DNA from: CAYGZQ01 sp964354375 [NCBI: uncultured Planctomycetota bacterium]
GTDB taxonomy: Bacteria; JAJVIF01; JAPKYR01
Assembly: GCA_964354375.1 (NCBI GenBank)
Contig: CAYGZQ010000072.1
Span: 1 to 19,086 of the forward strand
Reading direction: 5' to 3'
Length of the DNA: 19,086 nt
Within the stretch, counting starts at the first letter, position 1. Each line of letters begins with the position of its first letter. The translations under genes were made by a program, and so were the position numbers. The notes beneath the pieces are model-generated. The model saw only the letters and a list, made by a program, of their open reading frames with translations, searched no databases and was not told where the DNA came from. Below are positions 13,110-19,086 of this stretch, one piece after another.

Positions 13110-14489
13110 CTAGTGGAGTTCGTAGGATGTAAGCTCGCGGATTTCGTAGGTCCCGGTGCGGTCTATGGACATATACTTCACGGGGCCGACATCGCGACCG
13201 TACCACGTGTACCACTCCATCCCCGGTTCCTCAAGCGTGTAGTGCAGCTTCACGCACTCAAAAGACCCCGCGGGGACACTGACAACTTCCACAGCCTCGA
13301 CCGTGACGGTCTGGCCGCTGTCGGTGAGGCTTCTGCCGACCGTGGGAGGATACGGAATCTGCAGGACGGCTGTTGACCACACTTTGCTCAGAGAGTTGAC
13401 GCTGTAGAGTCCGGTGGATTTCTCGAGAAAATAGACGGTGTCGCCTCCGGTCTCGATCTCCCATATCCCTCTCTGCGCGTCAGCCAGCCGTTTGACCAGT
13501 ATCTCCGTTGTCGATTGCCTGATCCGTGAGCCGCCACCGCTCGGGTCTCGGGTATCGTAAGTCAGAAACACCCACCTGTTTCCCGCCGCGGCCGGGAAAT
13601 AGCTCTCGGTGAGCGGATTTGCGTTTATCACCTCAGGCTGCCGGCTTGCGGTCTCGTCCTCCTGATCGGCGGTCGATGTCTGGCCCGCCTGATCGGCGGA
13701 TTCTCCCGTCTTCTGAGCTTCCTGGAGCTTCTCGTTCGTTACGCTGAACTTGTACCGCGACTCAAGGACCCCCGCGGGGGCAGACAGAACGGATCTCGAT
13801 TGAGCGGGGAAGATGAACCATGCTGCGACCGCCGCAACGATGATGAAGAGGAGGAAGATATCGATCACTCCCCACGACCGTCTTGGGATTCTCCTCAAGG
13901 GAGGCGGGGGGTAGTACATCGTGCCGGATCGCGGGAGGGGCGGCGGCATCACAGCGGACTGGGGCCTCGGGACAATGTCTTTGACTCCCGCCTCGCGCAC
14001 GGCATCCTCGTACGGAATATTCTTGATCGAACAAATGGCTCGAATGGCGCGTTCGACCTTCGGTGAGTGGATGTCGAGACGAACGAACTCCTTGAATTCC
14101 CTCACCGCGCCCTCATTGTCGCCGAGGAACGCGAGCACGCCTCCCAGGTTGAGATGGGCTTCCGGGAAAGCGGGCTGCATCTCGGTTACCCTGCGATACA
14201 GGTTCGCGGCCGCCTCGTATGCGCCCCGGAGGAGGTAGACGCCCGCAAGGTTGTAGAGGCGCAGATGGTCGTTCGGATTCGCGTCGACCTCGCGTCGATG
14301 GTGCTCCAGCAGGCCGTCCAGGTCTTTCTCATGGAGCCTGTCCAGGTCGGAGAAAAGGAGATTCTGCCTCCTGTCGCATCGCGCGCAGACCACCTCGTGC
14401 GGCTGCACAATTGCGCCGCACCGGCACCGTGAGGGTCGGTAGTCGATGTATGTCGTTGCCGCGGGACGGTCGGGGCTCGTTGGCCACAT
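13110..14489 (-). CDS. Zinc-ribbon, TPR, transmembrane and ectodomain protein
   Basis: A 459-residue protein of unknown role with a clear modular build. Residues 22-38 hold four cysteines (CRC, then CARC) of a zinc ribbon. Residues 74-140 form about two TPR repeats (LYNLAGVYLLRGAYEAAANL and the AHLNLGGVLAFLGDNEGA unit). A proline-rich linker (164-203) leads to one membrane helix at 206-228. After a Gln/Glu/Ser-rich spacer, residues 297-459 form a beta-type domain opening with YFPAAAGNRWVF, a pattern seen in extracytoplasmic domains of lipoproteins. The cytoplasmic half could bind partners, the outer half faces the periplasm. ATG 14489 is chosen over an upstream in-frame start (14603) because GGAGG lies six bases before it (CCTCC, 14496-14500) and the zinc ribbon follows at once. 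It is divergent from the lipoprotein gene. Confidence 0.8.
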   Translation of the reverse strand: MWPTSPDRPAATTYIDYRPSRCRCGAIVQPHEVVCARCDRRQNLLFSDLDRLHEKDLDGLLEHHRREVDANPNDHLRLYNLAGVYLLRGAYEAAANLYRRVTEMQPAFPEAHLNLGGVLAFLGDNEGAVREFKEFVRLDIHSPKVERAIRAICSIKNIPYEDAVREAGVKDIVPRPQSAVMPPPLPRSGTMYYPPPPLRRIPRRSWGVIDIFLLFIIVAAVAAWFIFPAQSRSVLSAPAGVLESRYKFSVTNEKLQEAQKTGESADQAGQTSTADQEDETASRQPEVINANPLTESYFPAAAGNRWVFLTYDTRDPSGGGSRIRQSTTEILVKRLADAQRGIWEIETGGDTVYFLEKSTGLYSVNSLSKVWSTAVLQIPYPPTVGRSLTDSGQTVTVEAVEVVSVPAGSFECVKLHYTLEEPGMEWYTWYGRDVGPVKYMSIDRTGTYEIRELTSYELH

Positions 14490-14576
14490 GAGGCGCCTCC
14501 GTTGGTCAATAAGATGCCACAGAAGGGATTTAAGCTCAATGCAGCATCTTTTTTCCCCAATATCCGCCTGAATTAG

Positions 14577-14582
14577 AGTATA
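14577..14582 (-). promoter_or_regulatory. Possible -10 box for the zinc-ribbon/TPR gene
   Basis: AGTATA on the plus strand reads TATACT on the minus strand, close to the sigma-70 -10 consensus, about 90 bases before the ATG at 14489. No convincing -35 hexamer is seen 16-18 bases further up. In the leader, AAGATGC and GCATCTT (about 14511-14550) can pair around a loop of roughly 26 bases. Confidence 0.3.
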
Positions 14583-14680
14583 TTTAGTTTGGTTTGACGG
14601 CACAGTGTTGGTTTTCTTCGGGCGAGAATCTCAGCCTGCGTCCCGCATTTGCGCAAGCATTTCGACCAGGAGCTTCGTCT

Positions 14681-15283
14681 ATGATCAGGTTGGTTCGATT
14701 CGGCGCGTCGATGGCAGTCATTCTGGCGCTCGTGTTTGTCATTGTTTCGGCAGGTTGTCCGGGTCCGAAGAAAACGGGCACTGCGGGAGATGAAAAGCCC
14801 GCGACAGCCGACACTCAGCAGACGACAGGGAATGGGACCACTGAGACGCAGGGGCAGCAGAAGATGGACGAGCTTTTCGGGAATCGTGAGCCGGTGACTG
14901 AGGAGCAGCTTGCCGCAATCACTGCCTTCGGGGTCTTCCGATACCCCGATTCCGTTCTTATCCCTGGGGGGTCGGCGCATCAGCAATTCCCCGGCGATGT
15001 GGAGGTCTACAAGCTTGTTTTCGGGGTTGACGCAGCCTCCACCGACGTCGTTGACTGGTACAAGAAGAACCTCGAGTCGGGCGTGCAGGAAACCACGATG
15101 CCGTTTCCCGATGGATCGGAGAAGCACGGTTTCCAGTACGAGCCGGCGGACGGATCATGGCGCAAGACCATAACGATTTCCGGAATTCCCGGCGACAAGA
15201 AGACCCAGATCGCGGTCGATCTTTTCCGAAGATTGTCGAAGCCCGAGGAAGATAAAGAAGAATCAAAAGAGGGCGGGGGCTGA
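14681..15283 (+). CDS. Putative lipoprotein with an unassigned C-terminal domain
   Basis: A 200-residue protein. Residues 1-25 form a signal peptide (basic start, then AVILALVFVIVSAG) with cysteine 26 as the likely lipidated residue; serine at -3 makes the lipobox slightly atypical. A Thr/Gly/Gln-rich linker runs to about 60. The folded part, about 65-190, has the pattern VFRYPDSVLIPGG, then DVVDWYKKNLESG, resembling the YPGA plus VxxFYKxxL layout of small extracytoplasmic proteins of unknown function. The tail is Glu/Lys-rich. ATG 14681 is preferred over an in-frame start at 14594 because AGGAG at 14668-14672 is eight bases ahead and the signal peptide then begins at residue 1. It lies 103 bases before the long pseudopilin gene on the same strand, and the two could share a transcript. 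Confidence 0.78.
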   Translation: MIRLVRFGASMAVILALVFVIVSAGCPGPKKTGTAGDEKPATADTQQTTGNGTTETQGQQKMDELFGNREPVTEEQLAAITAFGVFRYPDSVLIPGGSAHQQFPGDVEVYKLVFGVDAASTDVVDWYKKNLESGVQETTMPFPDGSEKHGFQYEPADGSWRKTITISGIPGDKKTQIAVDLFRRLSKPEEDKEESKEGGG

Positions 15284-15386
15284 ACGCGGACATTATTGCA
15301 GGTGTATGTGAAAGGTTTTCATTCCGGCGCATTGCTCGCGCGAATGTGAGTAATGCGTCAGTCAGGCGCCTGAGGAGGTGTCCGAG

Positions 15387-16520
15387 ATGCGAAGATCATG
15401 TGCGAGAGGGTTTACCCTGATCGAGCTTCTCGTCGTCATTACGATCATTGGGATTCTCGCTGCGATCGCCCTGCCCAACTACATCAGGGCGAAGGACAAG
15501 GCCAAGGAAGCCGAGGTCAAATCCAACCTTCACACAATCCAGATCTCGCTCGAGAGGTACATGACGGATAACAACGAGTATCCGGACTACCTCATCGGCG
15601 GAGACATCCAGGGTTGGACCAACTGGCACTCGGTTCACGACCCCGAGGACGACCGGAACGGGGTGGTCGAGGACCCCATGGTCTGCTATGACTACATCGT
15701 TTCCTTCCCGAACAACCCGTTTGTGGAAGACGGGTCGGTCGTGATCAAGTCCACGTCGATCGACGCGGATCCCCAGCAGGGAGACGGGGACCCGCGGTTC
15801 GGGTACAAGGGGAACATCATGGGGAACGGTCTCGAAGATTTCTTCTTCTTTGAGTACCGAGTGGGAGGATACCCCGACGGGTGGACGAGCACGATCGAGA
15901 CCCGCAGAACGCTTCCTCCCGGCCAGAAAGACATCCTGGGCTTCCCCGAGCTCGACGGGAGCGAGTACCAGGGCCTCCATTACATGTTCGGGGGCCGGCG
16001 CCAGATCATCAAGGTGGAGGGGAAGCCGGACGAAATGAAGACGATCTTCACCTTCTGGCCCGGGAATTTCTTCTACCGGGGTCTGGGAAGCCATATCTCC
16101 GAGAGGCAGGGCTATACTCACTTTGATCCCGGATACTACCTGCCGTCGAAGACGGATCGTTACATGTTGTGCGGATATGGATCGTTCGGGCAGGAGGGTC
16201 TTGATGTGATCAGGATGCACGACAGGACTCCCGATGGCCAGGAGATCCTGTATCGCATGCCGCCGCCGTGGCCGGATCCTCCGGACATGAGTTTTGGCAA
16301 GGCCCAGATCAGGTGCGGTTGGCCGCCATGGCCGGACGGAGGCGGCTGCGGGCTTCCTGAGGTGTCGGGCGGCGGAGACGCGTTCACCGGTCCGTATTTT
16401 CCCTACGACTCAGGGCCGTCAAAAGGGTGGGTCTACGGCTCACCGGACGGTCACAGGGACGGTATCATCCTCGTGCTCGCGGCGGGCTCCGAGATGGACC
16501 TGAACCTGAGAAACCAGTGA
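15387..16520 (+). CDS. Long type II secretion / type IV pseudopilin-like protein
   Basis: A 377-residue protein with a prepilin leader, MRRSCARG, cleaved after G8 before FTLIELLVV; glutamate 13 is the conserved position-5 residue. A hydrophobic helix runs to about residue 30, and the KAKEAEVKSNLHTIQISLERYMTDN helix is GspG-like. The soluble part is unusually large for a pseudopilin (GspG is about 140 residues), rich in Gly, Pro, Trp and Tyr, and ends with GSPDGHRDGIILVLAAG, similar in layout to the YSVGPDG-type calcium-site end of GspG. A large insertion therefore sits between helix and C-terminal strand. ATG 15387 is preferred to GTG 15378, since GGAGG at 15374-15378 is then eight bases away. 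An intrinsic terminator follows. Role inferred as a minor pilin or pseudopilin. Confidence 0.83.
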   Translation: MRRSCARGFTLIELLVVITIIGILAAIALPNYIRAKDKAKEAEVKSNLHTIQISLERYMTDNNEYPDYLIGGDIQGWTNWHSVHDPEDDRNGVVEDPMVCYDYIVSFPNNPFVEDGSVVIKSTSIDADPQQGDGDPRFGYKGNIMGNGLEDFFFFEYRVGGYPDGWTSTIETRRTLPPGQKDILGFPELDGSEYQGLHYMFGGRRQIIKVEGKPDEMKTIFTFWPGNFFYRGLGSHISERQGYTHFDPGYYLPSKTDRYMLCGYGSFGQEGLDVIRMHDRTPDGQEILYRMPPPWPDPPDMSFGKAQIRCGWPPWPDGGGCGLPEVSGGGDAFTGPYFPYDSGPSKGWVYGSPDGHRDGIILVLAAGSEMDLNLRNQ

Positions 16521-16543
16521 TCGCTTCCGATACGTGCACTCAC

Positions 16544-16567
16544 AAGCCGGCGACAAGCCGGCTTTTT
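16544..16567 (+). terminator. Intrinsic terminator after the long pseudopilin gene
   Basis: AAGCCGGC at 16544-16551, loop GACAA, the exact complement GCCGGCTT at 16557-16564, with five T at 16563-16567. It lies 23 bases past the stop codon and between convergent genes. It has no matching T-run for the minus strand, so it serves mainly the plus-strand gene. Confidence 0.93.
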
Positions 16568-16618
16568 GTATGGGGGAGGGCGAGGCTCCTGCCGAGCCGA
16601 GACTCACTGGTCGCCGTG

Positions 16619-17632
16619 CTACTTGCCGTCGGGGATTTCGTCGATAGCCAACGGATGGGCGGCGAGGTAGCGCTCGCGGAGGTCCTTGAGCGACAGATGC
16701 GTGTAGATCTGCACCGTGCCCAGTCGCGCGTGGCCTAATAATTCCTGCACGGTGCGAAGGTCCGCGCCTCCCTGCACGAGATGGGTTGCGAAGGAATGTC
16801 TGAGCGAGTGAGGGGTGGGGATGACTCTCAATCCGGCTTTCCGGGCTCGATACGAGAGCATCCGCTGGACGCTTCGGGACGTGAGCCTTCCCCCGTTTTT
16901 ATTGGCGAAGAGCGGCGAATCCGGTTTTGAGTCGAACCCCTCGGCTCGCCGCTGATGCAGGTACGCGCTTATCGCGCGCATCGCGGGCTCGCCCAGGAAC
17001 ACGATCCTTTCCTTGCGCCGTTTTCCGATCACGCGCATGGAATTCCCGGTCCTGGGAATGTCCCCGCATCCGAGGCCGACCAGCTCGGATACCCTCAGGC
17101 CGGTCGAGTAAAGGCATTCCACGATGGCCCGATCTCTCAGGCCCGCAAGATCGCCGCCCGGTATCGAATCGATGAGCTTCACGACCTCCTCGATCGTCAG
17201 GAAAACGGGCAGCTTTTTGGAGCCCTGCGCGCCGCGAAGCTCGGCGGTGGGATCGATCCTGACGAGACGATACTCGACGCAGAACCGGAAAAACGCCTTG
17301 AGCGCGCTCAGCCTGCGGTTCTGCGTTCGCGCGGAGAGCTTTCCTTCCCGAATCCTTCCGCCCTCCCTGATCTGACGGCGTTTTCCGAGATGCGCAAGAT
17401 AGTCGGTGATGTCGACCTGCAGAATCCGCTCCGGTCCTGCAATTTTGGGGAGGCTTTTCCGGTCGCGCATGTAGACGAGGAAGTCGGTCAGGTCGCGCCG
17501 GTATGCCTTGATCGTGTTCGGGCTTTTTCCCTCGACCGCGGAAAGGTGATCGAGGAACTTCTCCAGCGCGTCGCGGCAGGGGATCTCTTCAGCGTTCCGG
17601 GATATCGATTGCGTCCGGTATGTTGTACCCAT
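16619..17632 (-). CDS. xerC: Tyrosine recombinase of the XerC/XerD family
   Basis: A 337-residue site-specific recombinase; Xer proteins resolve chromosome dimers at dif sites near the terminus. The N-terminal SAM-like DNA-binding domain covers about 20-125. The catalytic set is complete: R180 (STGLRVSEL), K204, H275 and R278 (HSLRHSFATHL), H301, and nucleophile Y310. The N-domain carries an extra piece of about 12 residues (87-98, QIREGGRIREGK, an internal near-repeat), making the protein longer than the usual 295-300. ATG 17632 overlaps the end of trmFO by 44 bases, with only a weak AGGG ahead, so translational coupling is likely. The trmFO-xerC order matches the known topA-trmFO-xerC-hslV cluster, which favours XerC, but hslV does not follow. 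XerD cannot be excluded. Confidence 0.9.
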   Translation of the reverse strand: MGTTYRTQSISRNAEEIPCRDALEKFLDHLSAVEGKSPNTIKAYRRDLTDFLVYMRDRKSLPKIAGPERILQVDITDYLAHLGKRRQIREGGRIREGKLSARTQNRRLSALKAFFRFCVEYRLVRIDPTAELRGAQGSKKLPVFLTIEEVVKLIDSIPGGDLAGLRDRAIVECLYSTGLRVSELVGLGCGDIPRTGNSMRVIGKRRKERIVFLGEPAMRAISAYLHQRRAEGFDSKPDSPLFANKNGGRLTSRSVQRMLSYRARKAGLRVIPTPHSLRHSFATHLVQGGADLRTVQELLGHARLGTVQIYTHLSLKDLRERYLAAHPLAIDEIPDGK

Positions 17633-18959
17633 GGTCCCTGAGGGTGCTGACGTACCCCGACATACTATCCAGACTTCTCGCCACGATTGCCTCCCTTCGA
17701 TGCTTCTTGCCTCTCAGCTTTGATTCGAGGGGGGGCAGGATGCCGAGCGTGGCGGCGAACGGCTGGAACGGGATGTTCCTGACGTCGGTTATGGCCCTGC
17801 ACAAGGCCGCGTGCATTGTGGGCGAGGGCGGCGGGAGGATTTCCTCGGACCTCGCGATCGCAGTGAGCGCGAGTCCGGCGAGATGTCCGGTGGCGATATC
17901 CTCGACATAGCCCTCCACCCCCGCGAAGCATCCGGCGACCAGGATGTTGGGGAATTCGCTCACCCTCAGGGTGGGCTCCAGAAGGAACGGCGATTTGAGG
18001 TATGCGTTCTTGTGCATACTTCCGTAGCGGGTGAACTCCGCATTTTCGAGGCCGGGAATCATGCGGAAGACACGTCTCTGCTCGGATTGTATCAGGCGGG
18101 TCTGGAAGCCGACCATGTTCCAGCTCGACGGGTCGGCCTGTTCACGTCGGAGCTGCGCAACCGCCCAGTGAAGCTCGCGGGTGATGGGATGCTCCAGCCC
18201 GACAGGTTTCATCGCGCCGAACCTGAGCGCGTCGACATCGCGCGCCGCGACGATCTCCACCGGCAGACAGCCCTCGAACAATTTGTCCGGCTCGAAGTCC
18301 CTGATCTCGATTCGCTCGGCCTCGACAAGCGCCTTATGGAAAGCCAGGTATTCGTCTTTGGTGAACGGGCAGTTGAGATAATCCTTCCCGTCGGGATCGT
18401 ACCGCGAGCCATAGAAGGCTTCTGTCAGGTCGATCGATTCGTGGGAGACGGACGGGCTGATGGCGTCGAAGAAAAACAGGTTCTGCTCACCCAGAAGCAG
18501 CGCGATCGCGCGGAGGAGAGGGTCGGATGTGAGCGGGCCGGTGGCGAGGAGTGTGAGGGGAGCGCCGGGGCGCGGGTCGACGCCGGTGACTTCCTCTCGG
18601 ACCATCTCGATGTTGGGCTCCGCCTCGATCCTGCGCGTGACGTCGGCGGCGAATCTCACTCTGTCGACCGCGAGCGCGTGGCCTGCGGGGACGCGGTTCG
18701 CAAGCGCGATTTCCAGGAGAGGACTTGCCAGAAGCCCCAGCTCGCGCTTGAGGCATCCGCCCGCGGTCGATTTCTTGAGGCTGCCCAGTGAATTTGAGCA
18801 GACGATCTCCGCGCAGTCGGCGGACTGATGGACGGCGGTCGTTTTCTCCGGACGCATCTCAGAGAGACGCACGCGGAGTCCGTTGCGGGCGGCAACAAGG
18901 GCGGCTTCGCTCCCCGCGAGGCCTGCGCCGATTATGTGGATGTCGATTGGCGTATCTAT
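17589..18959 (-). CDS. trmFO: Folate-dependent tRNA uracil-54 methyltransferase TrmFO
   Basis: A flavoprotein that makes 5-methyluridine at position 54 of tRNA from methylene-tetrahydrofolate. The Rossmann FAD motif GAGLAGSEAA is encoded at 18929-18900, followed by the family signature RLSEMRP, the active-site region CAEIVCSNSL and the second cysteine in LFEGCLPVE. GCFAGVEGYVE near the C terminus completes the family pattern. The usual length is about 435-450; from ATA 18959 it would be 456. No ATG, GTG or TTG occurs in frame between the TAA at 19046-19044 and the FAD motif. ATA 18959 or ATC 18947 are the plausible starts; GTG 18872 would remove the FAD motif. Two palindromic repeat copies lie immediately upstream. 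The gene identity is certain; the start is not. Confidence 0.93.
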   Translation of the reverse strand: MDTPIDIHIIGAGLAGSEAALVAARNGLRVRLSEMRPEKTTAVHQSADCAEIVCSNSLGSLKKSTAGGCLKRELGLLASPLLEIALANRVPAGHALAVDRVRFAADVTRRIEAEPNIEMVREEVTGVDPRPGAPLTLLATGPLTSDPLLRAIALLLGEQNLFFFDAISPSVSHESIDLTEAFYGSRYDPDGKDYLNCPFTKDEYLAFHKALVEAERIEIRDFEPDKLFEGCLPVEIVAARDVDALRFGAMKPVGLEHPITRELHWAVAQLRREQADPSSWNMVGFQTRLIQSEQRRVFRMIPGLENAEFTRYGSMHKNAYLKSPFLLEPTLRVSEFPNILVAGCFAGVEGYVEDIATGHLAGLALTAIARSEEILPPPSPTMHAALCRAITDVRNIPFQPFAATLGILPPLESKLRGKKHRREAIVARSLDSMSGYVSTLRDHGYNIPDAIDIPER

Positions 18960-18961
18960 AG

Positions 18962-19040
18962 CCCCCCTGTGGTCCCCCCCAAGGGGGGGACGGGGTTTTC
19001 GTCTATACCTCCCCCTGTAGTCCCCCCCAAGGGGGGGGAC
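18962..19040. repeat. Two G/C-run palindromic repeats abutting trmFO
   Basis: Copy one: CCCCCCTGTGG followed by the perfect palindrome at 18972-18991. Copy two: CCCCCTGTAG and palindrome 19020-19040, with eight G in its right arm. Spacing is about 48 bases. Both have the same core as the array at 12984-13101. They lie against the start of trmFO, where a ribosome-binding site would normally be. On the minus strand the AGGGGGG of copy one could itself serve as a crude Shine-Dalgarno sequence for ATA 18959. Confidence 0.92.
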
Positions 19041-19086
19041 GGTTTATATGTCAACTTGTTGCCCAGCCCACGATTCATCACGCTTC

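Noticed and set aside
14490-14603. N-terminal extension of the zinc-ribbon/TPR protein to 14603
   Set aside because: The ribosome-binding site six bases before ATG 14489 and the immediate zinc ribbon favour the shorter protein; the extension crosses the promoter region.

Overview
The window is about 19 kb of GC-rich, gene-dense bacterial chromosome. A lipobox protein, type IV prepilin leaders and several inner-membrane proteins point to a diderm (Gram-negative-type) cell. No gene here fixes the phylum. The folate-dependent TrmFO followed by a Xer recombinase recalls the topA-trmFO-xerC-hslV order of several phyla. The G/C-run palindromic repeats and the unrecognised surface proteins suggest a poorly sampled lineage; that is inference.

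Layout. 1-104: ends of palindromic G/C-run repeats. 105-3350 (-): a DnaE2-like DNA polymerase III alpha subunit. 3412-3958 (+): an intact MNT-type nucleotidyltransferase overlapping a wrecked HEPN partner gene, the remains of a toxin-antitoxin-like pair. 3968-4858 (+): a DMT-family transporter. 4879-5100: a MITE-like element with 15-bp terminal inverted repeats. 5113-8604 (-): the murJ-lepA pair, divergent from rpsT (8741-9040, +).

9260-16567 is the accessory-looking part. It holds two type IV pilin paralogues, each with its own terminator. Two tandem paralogues follow that keep the pilin C-terminal domain but have lost the prepilin peptidase site and carry a charged cytoplasmic-type tail instead. 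Then come a PH-like protein with a disordered basic tail, a three-unit G/C palindrome array, a zinc-ribbon/TPR/transmembrane/ectodomain protein (-), a lipoprotein, and a long pseudopilin with a terminator. Together they look like a cell-surface pilus or secretion-associated locus without its core machinery (no ATPase, platform protein, secretin or prepilin peptidase in the window).

16619-18959 (-): a XerC/D-type recombinase and trmFO. trmFO has no ATG, GTG or TTG start, because two copies of the G/C palindromic repeat abut its coding region. The strongest candidates for something new are the leaderless anchored pilin paralogues, the repeat family that runs up to the start of trmFO, and the MNT gene that has outlived its HEPN partner.
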